Origin: Bacteroidota bacterium
GTDB lineage: Bacteria > Bacteroidota > Bacteroidia > Flavobacteriales_F > PHOS-HE28
Reading direction: 5' to 3'
Length of the DNA: 60,600 nt
NCBI GenBank assembly: GCA_018267055.1
Contig: JAFDZF010000140.1
Coordinates: 1 to 60,600, forward strand
Numbering within the stretch: position 1 is the first letter of the stretch; each line of letters opens with the position of its first letter. The notes beneath the pieces were generated by a model. The model was given only the letters and a program-made list of their open reading frames with translations, was not told the DNA's origin and searched no databases. Positions 6,765-15,431 of the stretch are shown here, piece after piece. The position numbers and the translations under genes are program-made.

Positions 6765-8951
6765 TCAGCGGCCCGTGATCACCAGACCCAGGGCGCGGTC
6801 ACCCCGGACGGTCCGCACGTGGAGCGTATAGATGCCCGCGGCCAGGCCGCTGGCCATGTCCACCGTGCCGTTCGTGACCGTCGGCCAGCGGGCGGACCGG
6901 ACGATGGCGCCCGAAGCGTCCACCAGCACCACCTCCACGGGGCCTTCCACATCGCCGATGCGCAGGCGGAAGGTGCCGTTGTTCGGGTTGGGGAAGATGC
7001 TCATGGGCATGTCCGCGCCGGCATCATCCACCCCTGTGGAGAAGTCCACCGTACCGGACGCATCCACGGAACAGCCGTACTGGTCCATCACGGTTACGGT
7101 GTGGTCGCCGGGCGCCACGCCGGGCACGCTGTCGGTGGCGTCGGTGGTGTCCCACAGGTAGGAGAGGCCGCCGTTGTCACCGGTCACCTCCACCCACATG
7201 CTGCCGTCGGGGCACATGGCGCACGAGGCGTCGAGCGTATACACCGTGGCGGCGATCGCGCCGCAGGTGTCGAAGGCCACCACCACGTCCAGGGAAGCCA
7301 TGCAGCCCAAGGCGTCCGTGGCGGTCACCGTGTACACCCCGTGCGGCAGATCCGTGATCGCGGGACCATTGCCGCCCTGCGGGGTCCAGGTGTAGCCCAC
7401 CGCGCCATTGCCGCCGGTCACGCTCGCCGTGGCCGAGCCATCGGCGCAGGCGGCGCACGTGGCCGGCAAGGCGGACGCCTCCAGGGCGAAGCCTGTACAG
7501 GGGTGACCGAAGTCGGGGCGGATCACGTACGACTTCGCGAAGGCCGTGCCGAAGTCCTCGTTATGGCCCCAGCCGGGCAGCGGCGAGGAGGGCCAGTCCA
7601 CCCAGGTGGTCGCATCGGTGAAGATGCCCGAGGTCTGGCCCACGGCCAGCGTGCTGTCGAACTCGATCGCCGTCACCACATAATGGCCTGCGTCCAGCAC
7701 CTGGGCGCCACCGTGGATGCGGATGGTGTAGAAGCGCGCGGAATCGTCGGGATAGATGATGGTGTCGGTGCCCGCCACGATCGCGTTGGGCGCGCCGCCC
7801 ACCATGTCCCACACCACGAGGCCGGCGCGGCGGCCGGTATAGCCGCGGGTGAAGAAGACGCCGATCGAGGTGAGGGTGTCCGCGTCGACCACCTCGAACG
7901 ACTGGCCGAGGTAGCCGCCGTCGCCGGCGCCGATGCCCAGGGAGCCGGTCACGTCGCCGTTATCGCGGGCGTACACCGAGTCGGTCACGACGAAGGACTG
8001 GAAGAGGGTGTCGTTGGACGTGACCTGGTCGGCGCCGGAGGTCTGCTGCACCACGTAGCGCACGGTGTGGGCGCCGATGGCATCCGGCACATAGCCGGGA
8101 ACGGTCCAGTCCATGGAAGCGCCGGAAGCGAGGGCGGCTTGTGGCGTGGAGGCCTGGCTGAACACCGGGACCCCATCGCGCAGCACGTCCACTTGTCCGC
8201 TCACGTTGGTCAGGGCCTGCGTGCCGTTGTTGCGGATGGTGCCATGCAGGGTCAAGGGGGCGGCTTGGGAGAGCGGCGTGAGGGTGTACCGCGTGGGGAG
8301 ATCGACGCTCAGCATCTGGGCATCGACCTGCAGCTGGCGCTCCACCACGATGTCGTCGATCAGCAGGAGGAACCGGTCGTTGGACGTGTTGCGGAACGCG
8401 ATGCGCACGGTCTGGCCCGCATAGGCGGCGAGGCTCACCGTATGGGTGGTCCACGCCGAGCTTTCGGCCGTGGTACTGAAGAGCTGGGTGGAGGCGCTCA
8501 CCTGGTTGCCCAGCACGCCCGTTCCGCCGGTGGGCACATCGGGCATCGCCATCAGGCGCACTTCATAGCCGTCGCGGAAGTCGGGATCGTACGCCACTCC
8601 CCTCCAGTGGAGCACGTTGTTGTCGCTCAGGGCGATCGGCGGGGTCCACATCCAGTCATCGGCGGCGCCCACGGGGTTGTACCACGACGTGCTGAAGGCC
8701 ACGGAGTCGGCGACATTGAAGGAGAAGTCCTCCCGGCGTTCCCAAGCCTCGTTCACATAGGCCACGGCGGCGTTCGGCGTGCGGTTGTCCACGTTGCGGA
8801 GCAGCCAGCCCGAAGGGAACGCGTACGTGCCGGGACCACCGGCCGTGGGGCCCGGGATGCCGTTGAAGTCCTCCTGGAAGATGATCTGGGCGGAGAGAGG
8901 TAGGGTGGGAGCGAGCAGCAGGAAGGTCGATCGGAAGAGTGTTCTGCGCAT
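6765..8951 (-). CDS. T9SS cargo: choice-of-anchor J-like adhesin with SprB repeats
   Basis: 728 residues from the ATG at 8951, whose signal peptide (MRRTLFRSTFLLL...LSAQ) is typical. An upstream ATG at 8999 would bury the signal. The N-terminal 180 residues (I-I-F-Q-E-D-F-N-G, P-S-G-W, W-M-W-T-P-P-I, I-D-D-I-V-V-E) are a cleaved-adhesin or choice-of-anchor J jelly roll. A CARDB-like domain follows, then two SprB repeats (A-D-G-S-A-T-A-S-V-T-G-G-N-G and P-D-G-S-M-W-V-E-V-T-G-D-N-G). The C-terminus (I-F-P-N-P-N-N-G-T-F ... A-G-I-Y-T-L-H-V) is a type A T9SS sorting domain. It is predicted to be surface-exposed or secreted; the binding target is unknown. Confidence 0.88.
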   Translation of the reverse strand: MRRTLFRSTFLLLAPTLPLSAQIIFQEDFNGIPGPTAGGPGTYAFPSGWLLRNVDNRTPNAAVAYVNEAWERREDFSFNVADSVAFSTSWYNPVGAADDWMWTPPIALSDNNVLHWRGVAYDPDFRDGYEVRLMAMPDVPTGGTGVLGNQVSASTQLFSTTAESSAWTTHTVSLAAYAGQTVRIAFRNTSNDRFLLLIDDIVVERQLQVDAQMLSVDLPTRYTLTPLSQAAPLTLHGTIRNNGTQALTNVSGQVDVLRDGVPVFSQASTPQAALASGASMDWTVPGYVPDAIGAHTVRYVVQQTSGADQVTSNDTLFQSFVVTDSVYARDNGDVTGSLGIGAGDGGYLGQSFEVVDADTLTSIGVFFTRGYTGRRAGLVVWDMVGGAPNAIVAGTDTIIYPDDSARFYTIRIHGGAQVLDAGHYVVTAIEFDSTLAVGQTSGIFTDATTWVDWPSSPLPGWGHNEDFGTAFAKSYVIRPDFGHPCTGFALEASALPATCAACADGSATASVTGGNGAVGYTWTPQGGNGPAITDLPHGVYTVTATDALGCMASLDVVVAFDTCGAIAATVYTLDASCAMCPDGSMWVEVTGDNGGLSYLWDTTDATDSVPGVAPGDHTVTVMDQYGCSVDASGTVDFSTGVDDAGADMPMSIFPNPNNGTFRLRIGDVEGPVEVVLVDASGAIVRSARWPTVTNGTVDMASGLAAGIYTLHVRTVRGDRALGLVITGR

Positions 8952-9135
8952 GGAGAGGGTGTTGGTCGGTGAATGTTGAACGCCCCCGAAATAGCGCATG
9001 TTCCGGTCCTCGCGAGGACCGCCAGCGGACCGACGATCAAGGATCCGATGTTCTTAACGCGATCATGGGAAGCTCGTTCTCGGTCGGACGGGCCCGCCAT
9101 GGCAAGCGCTGGAGCGCCGTCCTTTCCATCGTGCC

Positions 9136-9143
9136 TACTTTGG
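9136..9143 (+). promoter_or_regulatory. Putative -7 element TACTTTGG
   Basis: Located 9 nt before the ATG at 9153 and similar to the TACTTTG before 43375. It supports the 9153 start over earlier in-frame ATGs. Confidence 0.45.
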
Positions 9144-9152
9144 GCCGCCGCC

Positions 9153-11555
9153 ATGACGACCATCGACTTCACCAAGTTCAAGAACACGCACTACCGGGAA
9201 CAGCTGACGCGCTCGGCCCCACCGCCGGCGCTGCGCTCCACCGTCACCGTCATCATCGGTGGCACGGGGGCCGTGGGTGGGCAGGTGCTCATCGAGCTGC
9301 TGGGCTCGATGGAGCAGCAGCATTTCCACCACCCCGCATGGGCGGGTGTGGAGCGGCACATCGTGGCCACGGGCCTCGACCGGGAGGAGATCGAGCGGTT
9401 CCGCACGAAGCTGTACCGCCCGTTCGGTGGCGGCACCAGCAAGGGCCACGGCTTCGAGGAGGTGGAGGGCACGGGGGACGTGGTGCTCCGCCGGGCCAGC
9501 GGCATCACGCTCCATTTCAAGATCTTCCGGCTCACCACGTCCATGGACACCCGCGGGCTGGAGGCCCTCCTCAGCGCGCACGCTGCCGAAGGCGTGGACC
9601 GGCTGCTGGAAGCGGTGGAGCGGGCCGGGATCGAGGTGAAGGGCGACCTTTTCTCGTTCGTGTCGGGCACCGTGGACGGTTTGGGCGGGACCGCGAACAG
9701 CCAGTGCGCGGTGGTCTCCGGCATTCCCATCCCGAGCGTCGCGGCCTACCATTTCCAGGAGGTCGATGCGCTGATGGCGCGGACGGGCACGCAGCGGATC
9801 GACGCGGACAAGGCCGTGGAGCGGGCGATCAAGACGCGGGTGATGCGTTCGCTGGCCTCCCAGTTCGGGGCCATGCGGACGTCCCTGGGCGCCGAGGTCG
9901 TCATCGCGCACACCACGGCCGTGGGCGGCATGTACGCCATCGAGAACGGCACGCCGCGGATCCGCCTGGGCTATGCGCACAGCGCGCAGGACGGGCAGTT
10001 GCTGGAGAAGCAGTTCTACGCGAACCTGCTCACCGAAGCCTATTCGGCGCAGGGGCTGAAGACCTTGATCACCGCGGCGGCCATCGGGGTGGACGGCATC
10101 TTCCCCAACGGCCCGCTGCCGATCGACAAAACGATCAACGGCAAGCTGCAGGAGGCCATCGCCGCCGGCACCCTGCCGTTCCCCGCGGCCCTGCTGGCGG
10201 GGCAGCAGAACCTCGTCTTCCCCGCGGTGGAAGTATCGCCGGCGTTCCCCCTCGCCGACGCGCAGGGGGCACCGGTGCCGACAGCCTCGCTGCGGTTCGC
10301 GGAGGAAGGGCACAACCCGCCGCCGAAGCTGCGGGTGGACCTCGCCCTGCGCAGCGGGGAGAACGGCCTCTTCTCCGTGGACAATGCCTATGCGCTCTAC
10401 CTCAACATGAAGGTGGCCACGCAGGAGGAGCTGGCGCACATCATCGCCTACAACGTGCTCTTCGGCGACGACGCGCAGCGGCCCTGGTTCGATGCCGATG
10501 GCGTGTGCTACCAGACCGAGACCGAGAACGCCTCGCTCGTCTTCGCCCTGCTGAACAACCGGGCGGAGTTCCGGCGGTACCAGCTGTCGGCCTTCACGCC
10601 CAAGGCCTTCCAAGCGCTGGGCTCGTCCAAGCACCAGGGCGAACTGCACACCTGGGGCCTGTACATGCTGCGGCACCGGCTGAAGCACGTGGACCTGAAC
10701 GGCATCGCCGAACGCGTCACCTCCAAGTACACCGAGCCCGAGGTGATGGAGTTCATCGACCGCAATTCCACGCCGCTCACCATCGAGGACCTGCTGGTGA
10801 TCGACCCGCAACGCTTCGCCGCGGAGTTCGCCGAGCTGCTGGACGTGCGGAGCGCCGAGGACATGGCGCGGTTCATGGGTTTCCAGGGCAACCTCGACGC
10901 GCGCTTCATCCGCGTCTTCTTCCAGCACCTGGCCGGCGCGGTGCGCCGCGTGGTGGACACCATCGTGTCGCTCGGCACGCCCATCCTCTTCCAGCGCGAC
11001 GGGCGTGAACGCCTGCTCACCGGCCCGTACGCGGCGCCGATCACCTGCGTCATCCACGGCAACGACACCTTCGCCGACCACGTGAAGAAGGAGGCCGCGC
11101 GCGCCAAGGCCCGCGGGGAGAACGTGCTGGATTGGCTCGTGGCCAACAACGGCATCGTGGACCTGCGGCCCACGGCGGTGGTCACCACGGCCCGCTCGCA
11201 CCTGGCCGGCCTGGACCCGCGCATCTGGCGCTGCACCACGGAGGAGGCCTTCATCGAGCGCGTACGCATCCTGCAACAGGAGCAGCGGCGCGGCGGCGAG
11301 GTGGACCACATGACCTCGAGCGGCATCATCGCGGTGAGCGCGCGCATGAAAGGGCTCTATGCGGAGCTGCGCCGGTTCGATCTCTCGCTGGGCAGCCTCA
11401 ACACCTGGCGCGCCCTGTTCCCCACGGACAACAATGGGCGCCACCTCGTGCTGCCCGGCCTCTTCGAGGCGATGCGGATGTACACCGAGGGCCTGGGGAA
11501 GATCACCGGCTTCGAGGTGCTCTATCCGGGTTTCGGGTACTTCCAGGAACACTAG
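9153..11555 (+). CDS. Unrecognised 800-aa protein with an N-terminal Rossmann-like motif
   Basis: 800 residues from the ATG at 9153. Residues about 31-45 read V-T-V-I-I-G-G-T-G-A-V-G-G-Q-V, a G-x-x-G-x-x-G dinucleotide-binding loop after a hydrophobic strand. Further landmarks are V-S-G-T-V-D-G-L-G-G-T-A-N-S, I-A-H-T-T-A-V-G-G-M-Y and a C-terminal G-L-G-K-I-T-G-F-E-V-L-Y-P-G-F-G-Y-F. There is no signal peptide or membrane segment, so it is cytoplasmic. The motif suggests NAD(P) binding, and the remaining 600 residues match nothing I recognise. It lies 36 nt before an amine oxidase on the same strand, so a two-gene redox operon is possible. Confidence 0.8.
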   Translation: MTTIDFTKFKNTHYREQLTRSAPPPALRSTVTVIIGGTGAVGGQVLIELLGSMEQQHFHHPAWAGVERHIVATGLDREEIERFRTKLYRPFGGGTSKGHGFEEVEGTGDVVLRRASGITLHFKIFRLTTSMDTRGLEALLSAHAAEGVDRLLEAVERAGIEVKGDLFSFVSGTVDGLGGTANSQCAVVSGIPIPSVAAYHFQEVDALMARTGTQRIDADKAVERAIKTRVMRSLASQFGAMRTSLGAEVVIAHTTAVGGMYAIENGTPRIRLGYAHSAQDGQLLEKQFYANLLTEAYSAQGLKTLITAAAIGVDGIFPNGPLPIDKTINGKLQEAIAAGTLPFPAALLAGQQNLVFPAVEVSPAFPLADAQGAPVPTASLRFAEEGHNPPPKLRVDLALRSGENGLFSVDNAYALYLNMKVATQEELAHIIAYNVLFGDDAQRPWFDADGVCYQTETENASLVFALLNNRAEFRRYQLSAFTPKAFQALGSSKHQGELHTWGLYMLRHRLKHVDLNGIAERVTSKYTEPEVMEFIDRNSTPLTIEDLLVIDPQRFAAEFAELLDVRSAEDMARFMGFQGNLDARFIRVFFQHLAGAVRRVVDTIVSLGTPILFQRDGRERLLTGPYAAPITCVIHGNDTFADHVKKEAARAKARGENVLDWLVANNGIVDLRPTAVVTTARSHLAGLDPRIWRCTTEEAFIERVRILQQEQRRGGEVDHMTSSGIIAVSARMKGLYAELRRFDLSLGSLNTWRALFPTDNNGRHLVLPGLFEAMRMYTEGLGKITGFEVLYPGFGYFQEH

Positions 11556-11591
11556 CGTCGTCCGGCATGCCGCTTGCGCGCGGCCGGGCAT

Positions 11592-12896
11592 ATGCGAGCC
11601 GATACGATCATCATCGGCGCCGGCCTGGCCGGGCTCGCTGCCGCGGAGCGGCTGACGCAGGCCGGGCAACAGGTGCTCCTGTTGGAGGCACGGGACCGCG
11701 TGGGCGGTCGGGTGCTGACGCAGCGCATCCCGGGTACGGACCTCCCCATCGAGCTGGGGCCGGAGTGGTTCGATACGCACGGGGAACTGCGCCAGGCGCT
11801 CGAGGACGATGGTTGCCGCCTGCGCATCGCCCGCGGCCGCTTCCTGCTCCGTACGGAGGAGGGCTGGGCCCCCATCGACCAGGAGGACGACAATGACGAT
11901 CCGCTGGACCACCTGCGCCGGCTGGAAGGGCCCGATCGCCCGCTAGCGGAGGCGCTCCGGCAAGCCCGCTCCGCCGGCCTGGATCCCGCCGATGAACGCG
12001 CGCTGCTCCGGTACGTGGAGGGCTTCCACGCGGCCGACCCCGCGCGCTTGAGCAGCCGGTGGCTGCTGGAGGTGGAGAAGGACCGGTCGGCCGCCGCATC
12101 GCAGGTGCGCTCCGTACAGGGCGTGGACCGGGCGGTGATGCATTTCCAGCGGCGATTGGGCGATCGGTGCATGCTGCGCACCGGATGCGTGGTGCAGACC
12201 ATCGAGTGGTCGCCGGGACAGGTGCGCGTGCAGGCGAAGGAGGCGGCGGACTTCACGGCCTACGAGGCCGTGCGGGCCGTGGTCACCCTGCCGCTGCCCA
12301 TCCTGCAGCATCCGGAGGCGGTGGACGGTGTGCGCTTCGATCCCCCGCTGGCGGGCAAGCGCGAGGCGCTCGGGCAACTGGCGATGGGCCATGTGGTGAA
12401 GCCGGTGTTCCTCTTCCGGGAGGCGTTCTGGGAAGCGGAGCCGGCCCTGCGTGATGCGCTGTTCATGCAGGACCCGCGCCAGCCGGTGCCCACGTGGTGG
12501 ACGCAGCGACCGGAGGAAGCGCCGCTGTTGTGCGGCTGGGCCGGAGGCCCCGTGGCCGATCGGCTGACAGGCCGGTCGGGCGAAGCCCTGTTCGATGCCG
12601 CGATCGGCTCGCTAGCAGGCATGCTCGGCCGTTCCCGTGCGTTCCTGGAAAGCCAGGTGGTGGGCTGGCGCGTCCAGGACTGGGCCGGTGATCCCTTCGC
12701 GCGCGGCGCATACAGCTATGTGCTGGCCGGAGGGATCCACGCCCATGCCTCCCTGGCCGCGCCGCTGGAGCGCACGCTCTATTTCGCGGGCGAGGCGACC
12801 TGCGGCGGCGGGTACAACGCCACCATGGAAGGGGCCGTTCGTTCAGGCCGGCGCGCGGCGCAGGCACTGCTGGACGAGCTGGCCCGCCATCCCTAG
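11592..12896 (+). CDS. Flavin-containing amine oxidase
   Basis: 434 residues, typical of the monoamine oxidase/phytoene-desaturase-like flavoproteins. The FAD dinucleotide loop I-I-G-A-G-L-A-G-L-A-A-A-E is at residues 6-18, then L-E-A-R-D-R-V-G-G-R, then the conserved R-V-L-T and E-L-G-P-E-W-F. The C-terminal FAD motif L-Y-F-A-G-E-A-T-C-G-G-G-Y-N-A-T-M-E-G-A is intact. The start is taken at 11592 and not at the in-frame ATG at 11574, since the fold begins at once. Its substrate is unknown. It shares a CTAG stop overlap with the convergent DUF1772 gene. Confidence 0.9.
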   Translation: MRADTIIIGAGLAGLAAAERLTQAGQQVLLLEARDRVGGRVLTQRIPGTDLPIELGPEWFDTHGELRQALEDDGCRLRIARGRFLLRTEEGWAPIDQEDDNDDPLDHLRRLEGPDRPLAEALRQARSAGLDPADERALLRYVEGFHAADPARLSSRWLLEVEKDRSAAASQVRSVQGVDRAVMHFQRRLGDRCMLRTGCVVQTIEWSPGQVRVQAKEAADFTAYEAVRAVVTLPLPILQHPEAVDGVRFDPPLAGKREALGQLAMGHVVKPVFLFREAFWEAEPALRDALFMQDPRQPVPTWWTQRPEEAPLLCGWAGGPVADRLTGRSGEALFDAAIGSLAGMLGRSRAFLESQVVGWRVQDWAGDPFARGAYSYVLAGGIHAHASLAAPLERTLYFAGEATCGGGYNATMEGAVRSGRRAAQALLDELARHP

Positions 12897-13381
12897 GCCG
12901 CCTTCGGCGCGACCGGCCTGCCGGCATCGAGCACGCTCCAGAGGTACGTGACGAACGCCGCGACGGCCGTGGCGGTGCGCAGGGCATGGAACTGCTTCCA
13001 GACCAGGCGCTGCTCCTGCCAGCCTTCGGGGATAGTGCTCACGGTCCAGTCGCGGATCAGGTTGTCGATGGGCACTTCCACCAGCAGGGTGATCAGCAGG
13101 GTCGCCACCATCAGCGCGAAGGCCGCGACCAGCCATCCGAAGCTGCGCGAGCGCCGGTCGGGGTGCACGGCCATCGACCACACCATGGACAGCAGCGTGA
13201 GCGGCATCAGCACCCGCATGGGCCACGCGATGTTGGCGATGATCGTCCGCCCGATCTGCAGGAAGGCCGGTGCCTCGAAGGTGTCCAGCGAGCGGGTGAG
13301 GGTGGCCCAAGTGCCCCAGAACACGCCCATCACGAGCGCGGTGAGCGACAGGCCGATGAAGCCGGCGGTGCGGTATGCCAT
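12893..13381 (-). CDS. DUF1772-like four-helix membrane protein
   Basis: 162 residues with four predicted membrane helices (about 5-27, 50-70, 84-104, 135-152). The segment V-E-V-P-I-D-N-L-I-R-D-W and the later W-K-Q-F-H-A-L-R-T-A-T-A-V-A-A-F match the DUF1772 pattern (V-P-x-N-x-x-I ... W-x-x-x-H-x-x-R), also seen in anthrone-oxygenase-like proteins. Whether it is an enzyme or a structural protein is not known. The stop codon shares CTAG with the stop of the convergent amine oxidase, leaving no room for a terminator. Confidence 0.8.
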   Translation of the reverse strand: MAYRTAGFIGLSLTALVMGVFWGTWATLTRSLDTFEAPAFLQIGRTIIANIAWPMRVLMPLTLLSMVWSMAVHPDRRSRSFGWLVAAFALMVATLLITLLVEVPIDNLIRDWTVSTIPEGWQEQRLVWKQFHALRTATAVAAFVTYLWSVLDAGRPVAPKAA

Positions 13382-13450
13382 GACGGACAGGGCTGCACAG
13401 GGAGGACGTTCGGGGCCTGGTGATCCCTCTACGCCTGTAGGAACGAAAAA

Positions 13451-13470
13451 GGGCCGCCCGGAGGCGGCCC
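13451..13470 (-). terminator. Rho-independent terminator
   Basis: An 8-bp G+C-only stem (13451-13458 with 13463-13470, loop CGGA) is followed on the minus strand by TTTTT (13450-13446). It lies 23 nt downstream of the T9SS gene whose stop is at 13493. Confidence 0.88.
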
Positions 13471-13492
13471 TTCACGAAAGCAGGGAGGGGCC

Positions 13493-14353
13493 TTACTGCT
13501 TGATGAACGGGCGGGCCGTCAGGCGGCCATCGGTGAAGCGCACGCGCGCCACATAGGTCCCGGCGGGCAGCGCGGCCACGTCCAGCACGGCGGGCAGCCC
13601 GTTGGTGGCGATGGTGCGCACTTCGCGGCCGCTCATGTCCATCACGCTGACGCCAGCGATCCCTTCCGTGGAGGTCACGCGCAGCACGTCGGTGGCGGGC
13701 GAGGGGGCGAGGCTGAAGGTGCCGCCCTTCACCGTGCGCACGCCGGTGGAAGCGCCGAAGGCGAGGTCGTCCACCGAGAGGGTGCTGCCGGCCGAGGCCG
13801 CGTTGGTGCTGGAGATCATGTAGATGGTGGCCGTGTCGGGATCCAGCGCACTGGTGTACTCGATGTCCATGCTGAACGGTACCCACGTGGCCTGGGTGCC
13901 CATGGCCATGGCCGCACCGGAGCCGACGTCCTCGCGCTGCTGGGTCTCGGGGTTCCAGCGGGTGAGCGTCAGGGTCACCACGCCCATGTCACCGCCGACG
14001 ACATCGAACATCCACTGGCCGGTGAGCGTGGACGAACGCTCGGTGTGGGGGAAGCCCTCGGCCGCATCCGCCGAGGCGGCCGTGAACATCAGGCCGGGGA
14101 CGACGCCCACGCCATCGATGTTCCGGGTGGTCAGGTGCACGTAGGTATCGCCCTGCGGTGCCGGGGCGCCCTCTTCGCAGCACAGCACGCCGCCCAGCAT
14201 GAAGGTGAGGGAATTGAAAGTGACCCAGCCGTCGGGCTCGTTGTAGTCACCGGCGCTGGTCCAGTCCTCGAAGCCGCCATTGGGCACTTGCGCCAGGGCG
14301 GTGGTGCCGATCAGGACGGTGGAGGCGATGGAAGGAAGTAGTCGTTTCATCAT
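13493..14353 (-). CDS. T9SS cargo with PCMD-like N-terminal domain
   Basis: 286 residues from the first of two adjacent ATGs (14353; 14350 is equally possible). The signal peptide MMKRLLPSIASTVLIG ends at A-L-A-Q. The mature start V-P-N-G-G-F-E-D-W and the later S-T-L-S-V-D-D-L-A-F-G are marks of a carbohydrate-metabolism-like (PCMD) jelly-roll domain found on Bacteroidota surface proteins. The C-terminal 70 residues (F-S-L-A-P-S-P-A-T-D-V-L-R-V ... A-G-T-Y-V-A-R-V-R-F ... F-I-K-Q) are a type A sorting domain. A clean intrinsic terminator follows, so it is a monocistron. The ligand is unknown. Confidence 0.86.
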   Translation of the reverse strand: MMKRLLPSIASTVLIGTTALAQVPNGGFEDWTSAGDYNEPDGWVTFNSLTFMLGGVLCCEEGAPAPQGDTYVHLTTRNIDGVGVVPGLMFTAASADAAEGFPHTERSSTLTGQWMFDVVGGDMGVVTLTLTRWNPETQQREDVGSGAAMAMGTQATWVPFSMDIEYTSALDPDTATIYMISSTNAASAGSTLSVDDLAFGASTGVRTVKGGTFSLAPSPATDVLRVTSTEGIAGVSVMDMSGREVRTIATNGLPAVLDVAALPAGTYVARVRFTDGRLTARPFIKQ

Positions 14354-14480
14354 GGAGAACGTGTTTTGGATGCCCAAAGGTCGTTTTCCGGAGCTCCCGA
14401 CGATGACCTTTTATCGAACGATCGCTACCGCGACCCGGTGGCACCGCATGCGGACGAGGGATAACTTTCGCCTCATCCCG

Positions 14481-14861
14481 ATGAAGCGTCCGCACGTCCT
14501 CTTCCTGTTGACGGCCGTCCTGGCCACCGCCTGCGCCAAGGAAGAGCCCCTGCTCAATGCCACGTTCCACGCGAAGTGCCGCGATTGCGTGGTGAGCTAT
14601 GCCGGCGGCGTGAACGGTTCGCGCCGGGACACGCTGCGCGGCGTTCCGGACGGCGCCGGTGACACGGTCGCGGAAGAGGGGACCTGGCGGGTCGAGGTGA
14701 AGGACGGCGACAACCTCTTCCTGCGCGCCTGCCGCATCCACACCGACACGGCCTTCGGTGCCATCGAGCTGTGGATCGATGGCGACGTGCGGCCGATCTC
14801 CACCGCGGTGGACACGGCGGCCGACTGCGCGGAGATCAACGCCCCGGCGCACGCGCGCTGA
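14481..14861 (+). CDS. Small predicted lipoprotein, unknown function
   Basis: 126 residues from the ATG at 14481. The signal M-K-R-P-H-V-L-F-L-L ends in a lipobox L-A-T-A-C at residues 15-19. The mature part has a C-x-x-C pair (A-K-C-R-D-C-V-V-S-Y), a G-T-W-R-V-E-V-K-D-G-D strand and two further cysteines, which suggests a small disulfide-stabilised beta fold such as a C2-like or carbohydrate-binding unit. I do not recognise a family. It is divergent from the T9SS gene at 13493-14353 and convergent with the haem-binding gene, 13 nt away. Confidence 0.78.
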   Translation: MKRPHVLFLLTAVLATACAKEEPLLNATFHAKCRDCVVSYAGGVNGSRRDTLRGVPDGAGDTVAEEGTWRVEVKDGDNLFLRACRIHTDTAFGAIELWIDGDVRPISTAVDTAADCAEINAPAHAR

Positions 14862-14874
14862 GACCGGTCAAGCC

Positions 14875-15315
14875 TCAACGGACACCGCCGGTGTGGGCAT
14901 CGAACCAGGCGACCAGCTCCGCCCGCTGCGCTTCCGTGAGCCGCGCGGAGGGGTGCAGCCAGGTGTAACTGGACAGGGGCATCTCGCCTTCCGCGACGTG
15001 CTCGCCGCTTTCCGAGGCCTCGTGCGTTCCAGCGAACAGGTCCCACCGCGAGAAGTTGAGCTCCTCGCGTGCCTCCTCCACGTGGTGCTGCACCCAGAAG
15101 TTCACCGGGGTGATGTAGGTCCAGAAGGGGTAGACGGTGTGATCGCTGTGGCAATCGTAGCAGGCATCGGTGACCAGGGTGCGGATGTGCTCCGGCGCCT
15201 GCGTCATCACCAGCAGGTCCCGCGCGGGATCCGGCGGCGGCGTCCGGCGGTCAGGCTGGATGAACTGCGCCAGGAGGAAGAGGCCGAGCAGGATGAGGAG
15301 GACGCGCTGGATCAT
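14875..15315 (-). CDS. Haem-binding domain protein (Haem_bd family)
   Basis: 146 residues. One N-terminal membrane or signal helix (I-Q-R-V-L-L-I-L-L-G-L-F-L-L-A-Q-F) is followed by F-I-Q-P-D-R-R, then A-C-Y-D-C-H-S-D-H-T-V-Y-P-F-W. This C-x-x-C-H context plus the late M-P-L-S-S-Y-T-W-L-H-P-S-A-R-L-T segment is typical of the periplasmic haem-binding family seen in Bacteroidota. It is probably membrane-tethered and covalently binds haem. The electron-transfer partner is unknown. Confidence 0.9.
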   Translation of the reverse strand: MIQRVLLILLGLFLLAQFIQPDRRTPPPDPARDLLVMTQAPEHIRTLVTDACYDCHSDHTVYPFWTYITPVNFWVQHHVEEAREELNFSRWDLFAGTHEASESGEHVAEGEMPLSSYTWLHPSARLTEAQRAELVAWFDAHTGGVR

Positions 15316-15431
15316 GCGGATGAAGATCGGAAAGCGCGGCCAAGCTGCGCGCCCGGCATTGTCCGGGTATCAACAACGCATGTCCGGCATGTAATGGCGC
15401 TTCATGCCACGGAACCGGACAGGGCGGTCGC

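Noticed and set aside
6819-8903. 694-residue open frame on the plus strand
   Set aside because: Antisense to the T9SS adhesin with a clear signal peptide and sorting domain; composition is low-complexity Gly/His/Arg.
9135-11912. 925-residue open frame on the minus strand
   Set aside because: It is antisense to the 800-aa gene and the amine oxidase start. Its His/Arg/Gly/Gln-rich composition is typical of G+C-rich antisense frames, and it has no recognisable domain.
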